From: Oscillospiraceae bacterium
GTDB lineage: Bacteria; Bacillota; Clostridia; Oscillospirales; Oscillospiraceae
NCBI GenBank assembly: GCA_015068335.1
Contig: SVKT01000049.1
Location: forward strand, 1 to 10,342
Direction: 5' to 3'
Length of the DNA stretch: 10,342 nucleotides
Shown: positions 3,398 through 10,342 of the stretch, in pieces
Layout: each line of letters starts with the position of its first letter
Numbering within the stretch: the first letter of the stretch is position 1
Notes under the pieces: model-generated
The model's input: only the letters and a program-made list of their open reading frames with translations
What the model was told of the DNA's origin: nothing
The model's database searches: none
Translations under genes and position numbers: made by a program

Positions 3398-6300
3398 ATG
3401 GCCAAAGACAAGTATTACGGAAAAACCCTTCGTAAGAACTTTGCCCGGTACGAGGAAGTCGTGCCCGTGCCGAACCTTTTGGAGATCCAGAAAACCTCCT
3501 ATCAGGACTTTCTGGAAAACGGCCTGCGTGAGGTGTTTGCCGACGTGGGTGCGATCACGGACTATCAGGGCAACCTGGAACTGAGTTTCATCGATTACAG
3601 AATGGATGAAGACCCCAAGTATGACGTGGAGGAGTGCAAGGCCCGCGACGCCACCTATGCCGCGCCTCTGAAAGTCAAGGTCCGTCTGCGCAACAAGGAG
3701 ACCGAGGAGATCAAGGAGCAGGAAATCTTTATGGGCGATTTCCCGCTTATGACCCACTCCGGCACTTTCGTCATCAACGGCGCCGAGCGCGTGGTGGTCT
3801 CCCAGATCGTCCGCAGCCCCGGCGTGTACTACGGCAAGGAGATCGACCTGAAAACCGACCTGCCTCTGCTGACCTCCACCGTGATCCCCTATCGCGGTGC
3901 GTGGCTGGAATATGAGACCGACACCAACGAGGTGTTCTGGGTCCGTATCGACAAGAACCGCAAACTGCCCATCACCTGCCTGATCCGCGCCCTGGGCTTG
4001 AAGACCGACGCAGAGATCAAGGAGCGCTTCGGCGACGATCCCCGCGTGATGGCCACGCTGGAAAAGGATTCCTGCAAGACCTACGAGGACGCTATGCTGG
4101 AAATCTACCGCAAACTGCGTCCCGGCGAGCCCCCCACGGTGGAGGCTGCCGAAACCCTGATGAACAACCTGTTCTTCGATCCCCGGCGCTACGATCTGTC
4201 CATCGTGGGCCGCTACAAGTTCAATAAGAAACTGTCCCTGTGGCAGCGCGTCACCGGCTACAAACTGCTGGTGCCCGTGGCAGATCCCGCCACCGGCGAG
4301 ATCCTCTTTGACGAGGGTCACGTCCTGAGCAAGGAAGACGCCCGGGAACTGGACGCTGTGGGCGTGGCAGAGGTCACCATCGAGGTGGACGGCCAGAGCC
4401 TGCGCGTGATGTCCAACCGTATGTGCGATATGAGCCGCTATGTGGACTTCGACCCCGTGGCGGAGTGCGGCATCAAGGAGCGCGTCCGCTTCGACGTGTT
4501 GCAGGAACTGCTGGGTCAGTACGCCGGCGAGGAACTGATCGACCAGATCAAACTGCATCGCGACGAACTGGTGCCCAAGCACATCATCGTGGATGACATC
4601 CTGACCTCCATCAACTATATGAACGGTCTGGCCCGCGGCATCTCCGTGAAGGACGATATCGACCATCTGGGCAACCGTCGTCTGCGCTGCGTGGGCGAAC
4701 TGCTGCAAAACCAGTTCCGCATCGGCTTCTCCCGTATGGAGCGTGTGATCCGCGAGCGTATGACCATTCAGGATCTGGATATCGTCACCCCCCAGAGCCT
4801 GATCAACATCCGCCCCGTCACCGCCGCCATCAAGGAGTTCTTCGGTTCCAGCCCCCTGAGCCAGTTTATGGACCAGACCAACCCCCTGGCCGAACTGACC
4901 CACAAGCGCCGTCTGTCCGCTCTGGGCCCCGGCGGCCTCAGCCGCGAGCGCGCCAATATGGAAGTCCGAGACGTGCATTACAGCCACTACGGCCGTATGT
5001 GCCCCATTGAGACCCCCGAAGGTCCCAACATCGGTTTGATCTCCTATCTGGCCACCTACGCCCGCATCAACGAGTACGGCTTCATCGAGGCGCCCTACCG
5101 CGCAGTCGACAAGGCTACCGGCAAGGTCGCCGGCGAGATCACCTATATGACCGCCGACGAAGAGGACAACTACATCGTCGGTCAGGCCGCAGAGCCTGTG
5201 GATGAGAACGGCTGCCTCATCAACGCCCGTATCACCTGCCGTCACCGCGACGAGGTCGTGGAAGTGGACCGCGAGATGGTGGACTATATCGACGTCAGTC
5301 CCCGTATGATGGTCTCCATCGCAACGGCGATGATCCCCTTCCTGCCCAACGACGACGCAAACCGTGCCCTGATGGGTGCAAATATGCAGCGTCAGGCAGT
5401 GCCCCTGCTCCGTCCCGAGGCGCCCATCGTCGGCACCGGTATGGAGCACAAGATCTGCATTGACTCCGAGATCGCCGTTCTGGCCGAGGGCGACGGTGTG
5501 GTCACCTCCGTGGATGCCCGCCACGTCACCGTCAAGTACGATGACGGCGAGACCAAGGACTACAAACTGACCAAGTTCCTGCGCTCCAACCACACCACCT
5601 GCATCAACCAGCGTCCCATCGTGAACGTGGGCGAGCGCGTCCACGGCCGCGGCATCGGTCCCGACGGTGTGCTGCGCAATCCCACCGTCCTGGCTGACGG
5701 CCCCGCCACCGATCAGGGCGAGATCGCTCTGGGCCGCAACATCCTGGTCGGCTTTATGACCTGGGAAGGCTACAACTACGAGGACGCCGTGCTGCTCAAC
5801 GAGCGCCTGGTCCGCGAGGATATGTACACCTCCGTCCATATCGAGGAGTTCGAGATCGATGCCCGCGACACCAAACTGGGTCCCGAAGAGATCACCCGCG
5901 ATATCCCCAACGTGGGCGAGGATGCCCTGAAAGATCTGGACGAGAACGGCATCATCCGCGTGGGTGCCGAGGTCAAGTCCGGCGACATTCTGGTCGGTAA
6001 GGTCACCCCCAAGGGCGAGACCGACCTGACCGCCGAGGAGCGGTTGCTGCGCGCCATCTTCGGCGAGAAGGCCCGCGAAGTCCGCGACACCTCTTTGAAA
6101 GTGCCTCACGGCGAGAGCGGCATCGTTCTGGATACCAAGGTCTTTACCCGTGAAAACGGCGACGAACTGGGCCCCGGCGTGAACCAGGTCGTCCGCGTGT
6201 ATATCGCCCAGCGCCGCAAGATCCAGGTGGGCGACAAGATGGCAGGCCGCCACGGCAACAAGGGCGTTGTCTCCCGCGTCCTGCCCCAGGAGGATATGCC

Positions 6301-7099
6301 CTTCCTGCCCGACGGCACGCCTCTGGATATCGTTCTGAACCCCCTGGGCGTTCCCTCCCGAATGAACATCGGTCAGGTGCTGGAAGTCCATCTGGGCTAC
6401 GCCGCCCAGAAACTGGGCTACAAGGTGGCAACTCCCATCTTCGACGGCGCCCGCGAGGAGGACATCAAGGCGATGCTGGAAGAAGCCGGCCTCGATCCCG
6501 AGGGCAAGAGCGTCCTGTACGACGGCCGCACCGGCGAACCCTTCGACAACAAGGTCACCGTGGGCTATGTGTACTTCCTGAAACTGCACCACCTGGTCGA
6601 CGATAAGATCCACGCCCGTTCCACCGGCCCCTACTCTCTGGTCACCCAGCAGCCTCTGGGCGGCAAGGCCCAGTTCGGCGGCCAGCGCTTCGGCGAAATG
6701 GAAGTCTGGGCGCTGGAAGCCTACGGCGCCGCTTACACCTTGCAGGAGATCCTGACCGTCAAGTCCGACGACGTCACCGGCCGTGTCCGCACCTACGAGG
6801 CCATCGTCAAGGGCCACAACGTGCCCAAGCCCGGCGTGCCCGAGTCCTTCAAGGTCCTGGTCAAGGAATTGCAGTCCCTGTGCCTGGATATTCAGGTGCT
6901 GGACAACGAAGGCAACGTCATCGAGTTGAAGGAAGACGAGGACGCGATGGACACCTTCAATCTGGCCCGTATGGACGCCAGCGACGACCGTCACCGCGCC
7001 TATGCCGAGGATGCGGACTTCCAGGAGTCCGGCTTCGACATTGAAGATGCCCCCGATGATGCCGGCGCAGACATTGACGTCGGTTTCGACGACGAATGA
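3398..7099 (+). CDS. rpoB: DNA-directed RNA polymerase subunit beta
   Basis: Complete 1233-aa beta subunit, which with beta' forms the active centre of RNA polymerase. It opens MAKDKYYGKTLRKNF, then PNLLEIQKTSYQDFL of the beta protrusion. The rifampicin region reads SQFMDQTNPLAELTHKRRLS; Gln489, Asp492, His502, Arg505 and Ser507 keep the usual susceptible-type residues (E. coli 513, 516, 526, 529, 531). GYNYEDAVLLNERL puts Glu795 and Asp796 near the active site, and GDKMAGRHGNKG carries Lys947 and Lys955, the equivalents of E. coli Lys1065 and Lys1073. The C-terminal clamp signature GGKAQFGGQRFGEMEVWALE is present. After it comes an acidic Asp/Glu-rich tail of about 50 residues. ATG 3398 is chosen for AAAGGTGA 9 nt upstream and because family proteins start near MAK; in-frame GTG 3386 and GTG 3314 are less likely. 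rpoC follows 56 nt later. Confidence 0.98.
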   Translation: MAKDKYYGKTLRKNFARYEEVVPVPNLLEIQKTSYQDFLENGLREVFADVGAITDYQGNLELSFIDYRMDEDPKYDVEECKARDATYAAPLKVKVRLRNKETEEIKEQEIFMGDFPLMTHSGTFVINGAERVVVSQIVRSPGVYYGKEIDLKTDLPLLTSTVIPYRGAWLEYETDTNEVFWVRIDKNRKLPITCLIRALGLKTDAEIKERFGDDPRVMATLEKDSCKTYEDAMLEIYRKLRPGEPPTVEAAETLMNNLFFDPRRYDLSIVGRYKFNKKLSLWQRVTGYKLLVPVADPATGEILFDEGHVLSKEDARELDAVGVAEVTIEVDGQSLRVMSNRMCDMSRYVDFDPVAECGIKERVRFDVLQELLGQYAGEELIDQIKLHRDELVPKHIIVDDILTSINYMNGLARGISVKDDIDHLGNRRLRCVGELLQNQFRIGFSRMERVIRERMTIQDLDIVTPQSLINIRPVTAAIKEFFGSSPLSQFMDQTNPLAELTHKRRLSALGPGGLSRERANMEVRDVHYSHYGRMCPIETPEGPNIGLISYLATYARINEYGFIEAPYRAVDKATGKVAGEITYMTADEEDNYIVGQAAEPVDENGCLINARITCRHRDEVVEVDREMVDYIDVSPRMMVSIATAMIPFLPNDDANRALMGANMQRQAVPLLRPEAPIVGTGMEHKICIDSEIAVLAEGDGVVTSVDARHVTVKYDDGETKDYKLTKFLRSNHTTCINQRPIVNVGERVHGRGIGPDGVLRNPTVLADGPATDQGEIALGRNILVGFMTWEGYNYEDAVLLNERLVREDMYTSVHIEEFEIDARDTKLGPEEITRDIPNVGEDALKDLDENGIIRVGAEVKSGDILVGKVTPKGETDLTAEERLLRAIFGEKAREVRDTSLKVPHGESGIVLDTKVFTRENGDELGPGVNQVVRVYIAQRRKIQVGDKMAGRHGNKGVVSRVLPQEDMPFLPDGTPLDIVLNPLGVPSRMNIGQVLEVHLGYAAQKLGYKVATPIFDGAREEDIKAMLEEAGLDPEGKSVLYDGRTGEPFDNKVTVGYVYFLKLHHLVDDKIHARSTGPYSLVTQQPLGGKAQFGGQRFGEMEVWALEAYGAAYTLQEILTVKSDDVTGRVRTYEAIVKGHNVPKPGVPESFKVLVKELQSLCLDIQVLDNEGNVIELKEDEDAMDTFNLARMDASDDRHRAYAEDADFQESGFDIEDAPDDAGADIDVGFDDE

Positions 7100-7135
7100 T
7101 TCAGAAATTCGTCCATTACTGAAATCTGAATCATT
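7095..7135. other. rpoB-rpoC intercistronic hairpin
   Basis: AATGATTCAGA (7095-7105) pairs perfectly with TCTGAATCATT (7125-7135), an 11-bp AT-rich stem that begins at the rpoB stop codon and ends shortly before the rpoC ribosome binding site at 7141-7145. It has no T-run, so it should not terminate. RNase processing or uncoupling of rpoB and rpoC translation would fit its place. Confidence 0.65.
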
Positions 7136-7155
7136 TACAAGGAGGAAATCGAACT

Positions 7156-10100
7156 ATGATCGAACACAATACCGGCAATAACATTGCTTTTGATGCTATC
7201 AAAATCGGAATGGCTTCTCCGGAGCAGATCCTGGAATGGTCCTATGGCGAGGTGAAGAAGCCCGAGACCATCAACTACCGCACCCTGAAACCCGAGCGGG
7301 ACGGTCTGTTCTGTGAGAAGATCTTCGGACCCACCAAGGACTGGGAGTGCCACTGCGGCAAGTACAAGAAGATCCGCTACAAGGGCAAGATCTGCGACCG
7401 CTGCGGCGTTGAGGTCACCCGCGCCAAGGTGCGCCGTGAGCGTATGGGCCACGTGGAACTGGCTACCCCCGTTTCCCACATCTGGTACTTTAAGGGCATC
7501 CCCTCCCGTATGGGTCTGCTGCTGGACATCAGCCCCCGTATTTTGGAGAAGGTCCTCTACTTTGCCAACTATATCGTTACCGATCCCGGCGAGACCCCGC
7601 TGTCCAGAAATCAGATCCTCACCGAAAAGGAATATCGCGACTACCGCGAGAAGTATGAGGACGATTTCCAGGCCGGTATGGGCGCCGAGGCCGTGAAGAA
7701 ACTGTTGCAGGACGTGGATCTGGAAGAACTCTCTGCCCAACTCCACGCCGAACTGAAAGACGCCTCCGGCCAGAAGAAGGCCCGCATCGTCAAGCGTCTG
7801 GAAGTGGTGGATGCCTTCCGTCTCTCCGGCAACAAGCCCGAGTGGATGGTCATCGACATCCTGCCCGTCATCCCTCCCGAACTGCGTCCTATGGTGCAGT
7901 TGGACGGCGGCCGCTTTGCCACCTCTGACCTCAACGACCTGTATCGCCGCGTCATCAACCGCAACAACCGTCTCAAACGCCTGATCCAACTCAACGCCCC
8001 CGACATCATCGTGCGCAACGAAAAGCGTATGTTGCAGGAGGCTGTGGACGCCCTGATCGACAACGGCCGCCGCGGCCGTGCCGTCACCGGCGCCAACAAC
8101 CGTGCGCTGAAATCCCTGTCCGACCTGCTCAAAGGCAAGCAGGGCCGTTTCCGCCAGAACCTGCTGGGCAAGCGTGTTGACTACTCCGGCCGAAGCGTTA
8201 TCGTTGTCGGCCCCGAACTGAAAATCTATCAGTGCGGCGTGCCCAAGGAGATGGCTGTGGAACTCTTCCGCCCCTTCATCATGAAGAAGTTGGTGGAAGA
8301 CGGCACCGCCAACAACATCAAGTCCGCCAAGAAGATGGTGGATAAGGGCGTCACCGAGGTCTGGGATGCGCTGGACTTCATCATCAAGGATCACCCCGTG
8401 ATGCTCAACCGCGCCCCCACCCTGCACCGTCTGGGTATCCAGGCCTTCGAGCCCGTGCTGGTGGACGGCCGCGCCCTGAAACTGCACCCCCTGACCTGTA
8501 CCGCCTTCAACGCCGACTTCGACGGTGACCAGATGGCCATCCACGTGCCTCTGTCCGCCGAGGCCCAGGCCGAAGCCCGTATCCTGATGCTCTCCGCCAA
8601 CAACCTGCTGCGTCCCCAGGACGGCGGCCCCGTCACCGTTCCCACCCAGGATATGGTGCTGGGCTCCTACTACCTGACGATGGACCGTCTGGGCAAGGGC
8701 GAGAAGGGCGCCGAGACCGTTTGGGTCGAGGATGCCGGCGAGACCGGTCTGACTGCCGGCGTCAAGATGGATGCCGACGAGTTCCTGGCCGCCAACGCCG
8801 CCGCCAAGGCCGCAGGCAAGAAGCAGGCCACCTACAAGCCCGTTCATATGTACGCCAGCGAGGATGAGGCCCTGATGGCCTACAACGAGGGCGTCATCGG
8901 TCCCCACTGCCCCATTCTGGTGCGCGTGAAGAAGGAGATCGAGGGTGTGGAGTACACCCGCGTGGTGGAGATCACTCCGGGCCGCATCATCTTCAACCAC
9001 AACATCCCCCAGGATCTGGGCTTTGTGGACCGCACCGATCCCGCCCACGTCTGCGATTACGAGATCACCGAGACCTGCGGTAAGAAGCAGTTGGGCAAGA
9101 TCGTCGACAAGACCATCAACAAGCACGGCTTCACCGTGGCTGCCGAAGTGCTGGACGCCATCAAGGCCACCGGCTACAAGTATTCCACCCGCGCCGCCAT
9201 CACCGTCTCCATCGCGGATATGACCATTCCTCCCAAGAAGTACGAGATGGTCGCCGCTTCCGAGCAGGCGGTTCTGGACATTGAAAACCAGTACAAGATG
9301 GGCTTTATGACCGACCACGAGCGCTACAAGCAGGTGGTTCAGGTCTGGGAAAAGACCACCGACGACGTTTCCAAGGCTCTGCAAGAGAACCTGGATCGCT
9401 ACAACCCCATCTTTATGATGGCGGACTCCGGCGCCCGTGGTTCTATGAAGCAGATCCGTCAGTTGGCCGGTATGCGTGGTCTGATCGCCAACACCGCCGG
9501 TAAGACCATCGAGATCCCCATCAAGGCAAACTACCGCGAAGGCCTGACCGCCCTGGAATACTTCATTTCCAGCCGTGGCGCCCGTAAGGGCCTGGCCGAT
9601 ACCGCTCTGCGTACCGCCGACTCCGGTTACCTGACCCGTCGAATGGTTGACGTTTCTCAGGACGTCATCATCCGCGAGCAGGACTGCGGCGTGACCCACG
9701 GCATCAAGGTCAGCGAGATCAGCGAAAACGGACAGATCATCGAGAAGTTCTCCGACCGTCTGCGCGGCCGCTTCCTGGTGGCCGATGTGGTGGACGCCGA
9801 GACCGGCGAGGTGCTGCTGAGCGCCGACCATATGATGAGCGAGAAGGATGCCAAGATCCTGGAAAGCCGCAAGTGGGTCCAGAACAATCCCCGCTCCGGC
9901 GACGAGTGCGCCTACGATCCCGCCGATGTGGACAGCAAGCCCACCGTTATGATCCGCACCGTCCTGACCTGTAAGGCACACAGCGGCGTCTGCGCCAAGT
10001 GCTACGGTATGAACCTGGCCACCAGCAAGCCCGTTGGCCCCGGCGAGGCTGTCGGTATTATCGCCGCACAGTCCATCGGTGAGCCCGGTACCCAGTTGAC

Positions 10101-10342
10101 GATGCGTACGTTCCATACCGGCGGTCTGGCCGGCGGCGACATCACCCAGGGTCTGCCCCGAGTGGAGGAACTGTTCGAGGCTCGCAAGCCCAAGCGTATG
10201 GCGACCCTGGCCGAGATCGGCGGCAAGGTAAAGTTCGAGGAAGCCACCAAGGGCAGCCTGCTGAACATCATCATCACCGCTGACGATGGCGATACCCGCA
10301 CCTACGCAGTGCCCCACACCGGCTTGCAGGTGAAGGACGGCG
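7156..10342 (+). CDS. rpoC: DNA-directed RNA polymerase subunit beta' (3' end outside window)
   Basis: Open from ATG 7156 to the window edge: 1062 codons, incomplete at the C-terminus. The start follows GGAGG (7141-7145) with 10 nt spacing. In order: the first zinc site Cys65, Cys67, Cys80, Cys83 (CHCG ... CDRCG); the lid/rudder region with GKRVDYSGRSVIVVGP; the catalytic loop NADFDGDQMAIH with Asp454, Asp456 and Asp458 that hold the active-site magnesium; the bridge-helix segment SSRGARKGLADTALRTADSG; the second zinc site Cys844, Cys939, Cys946, Cys949; and the trigger-loop entry GIIAAQSIGEPGTQLTMRTF. All key residues are intact. About 45 residues (519-563, Ala/Lys-rich) after the catalytic domain look like an insertion relative to the compact clostridial pattern. 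The final clamp and jaw parts are cut off. Confidence 0.98.
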   Translation, partial: MIEHNTGNNIAFDAIKIGMASPEQILEWSYGEVKKPETINYRTLKPERDGLFCEKIFGPTKDWECHCGKYKKIRYKGKICDRCGVEVTRAKVRRERMGHVELATPVSHIWYFKGIPSRMGLLLDISPRILEKVLYFANYIVTDPGETPLSRNQILTEKEYRDYREKYEDDFQAGMGAEAVKKLLQDVDLEELSAQLHAELKDASGQKKARIVKRLEVVDAFRLSGNKPEWMVIDILPVIPPELRPMVQLDGGRFATSDLNDLYRRVINRNNRLKRLIQLNAPDIIVRNEKRMLQEAVDALIDNGRRGRAVTGANNRALKSLSDLLKGKQGRFRQNLLGKRVDYSGRSVIVVGPELKIYQCGVPKEMAVELFRPFIMKKLVEDGTANNIKSAKKMVDKGVTEVWDALDFIIKDHPVMLNRAPTLHRLGIQAFEPVLVDGRALKLHPLTCTAFNADFDGDQMAIHVPLSAEAQAEARILMLSANNLLRPQDGGPVTVPTQDMVLGSYYLTMDRLGKGEKGAETVWVEDAGETGLTAGVKMDADEFLAANAAAKAAGKKQATYKPVHMYASEDEALMAYNEGVIGPHCPILVRVKKEIEGVEYTRVVEITPGRIIFNHNIPQDLGFVDRTDPAHVCDYEITETCGKKQLGKIVDKTINKHGFTVAAEVLDAIKATGYKYSTRAAITVSIADMTIPPKKYEMVAASEQAVLDIENQYKMGFMTDHERYKQVVQVWEKTTDDVSKALQENLDRYNPIFMMADSGARGSMKQIRQLAGMRGLIANTAGKTIEIPIKANYREGLTALEYFISSRGARKGLADTALRTADSGYLTRRMVDVSQDVIIREQDCGVTHGIKVSEISENGQIIEKFSDRLRGRFLVADVVDAETGEVLLSADHMMSEKDAKILESRKWVQNNPRSGDECAYDPADVDSKPTVMIRTVLTCKAHSGVCAKCYGMNLATSKPVGPGEAVGIIAAQSIGEPGTQLTMRTFHTGGLAGGDITQGLPRVEELFEARKPKRMATLAEIGGKVKFEEATKGSLLNIIITADDGDTRTYAVPHTGLQVKDG

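Noticed and set aside
3341..6994. 1217-codon open frame on the minus strand opposite rpoB
   Set aside because: It mirrors rpoB over its whole length, is a low-complexity G/A/V/D/L/Q/H-rich protein with no recognisable domain, and follows from GC-rich codon use in rpoB. No ribosome binding site or promoter was seen for it.
7135..10317. 1060-codon open frame on the minus strand opposite rpoC
   Set aside because: Same explanation: a shadow of the rpoC codon pattern, with repetitive G/V/L/D/H composition and no domain.
1..10342. tRNA or rRNA genes, insertion sequences, transposase or integrase genes
   Set aside because: None seen on either strand; in particular no recombinase accompanies the rlmD-tail array within this window.

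Overview
The window looks like chromosome of a moderately GC-rich Clostridia member, most likely an Oscillospiraceae/Ruminococcaceae-type gut Firmicute. The grounds are strong AGGAGG ribosome binding sites, a GC-rich rpoB-rpoC operon of firmicute-like length and layout, and AT-rich accessory genes with non-matching base composition next to it. The genus is an inference and cannot be fixed from the sequence alone. Every gene I support reads on the + strand.

Layout. (1) 1-108 is the last 35 codons of a 23S rRNA uracil-C5-methyltransferase of the RlmD/RumA (TrmA) family. A long inverted repeat spans its stop codon. (2) 119-265 is a non-coding, tree-like palindromic element made of repeated AGTGAAGTT / AACTTCACT arms separated by small hairpins whose stems differ but stay complementary. 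(3) 342-2768 is an accessory array of four unrelated same-strand genes: a 133-aa soluble protein, a 126-aa three-helix membrane protein, a 262-aa DUF4304-like protein and a 134-aa multi-helix membrane protein. Between consecutive genes lies a leftover copy of the 3' end of an rlmD-like gene (740-838, 1279-1398, 2263-2325). Two of these copies carry an extra, nearly identical 47-bp block with overlapping dyads. Each tail ends 34-38 nt before the next gene. This looks like serial accretion of gene cassettes behind rlmD and is the most unusual thing in the window. (4) 2789-3115 is a self-contained unit: promoter, 61-aa single-pass membrane protein, intrinsic terminator. (5) 3167-10342 is the rpoBC operon: a near-consensus promoter, a structured leader of about 195 nt, complete rpoB (1233 aa) and rpoC truncated by the window end.

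How it fits together. The core genes (rlmD, rpoB, rpoC) modify 23S rRNA and build RNA polymerase. The genes between them appear to be acquired cargo with no visible promoters of their own, probably read through from rlmD. The terminator at 3077-3115 insulates rpoBC from this array. The cargo functions are unknown. Small, varied, co-directional soluble and membrane proteins in a growing array would suit immunity or defence roles, but nothing in the sequence proves that.
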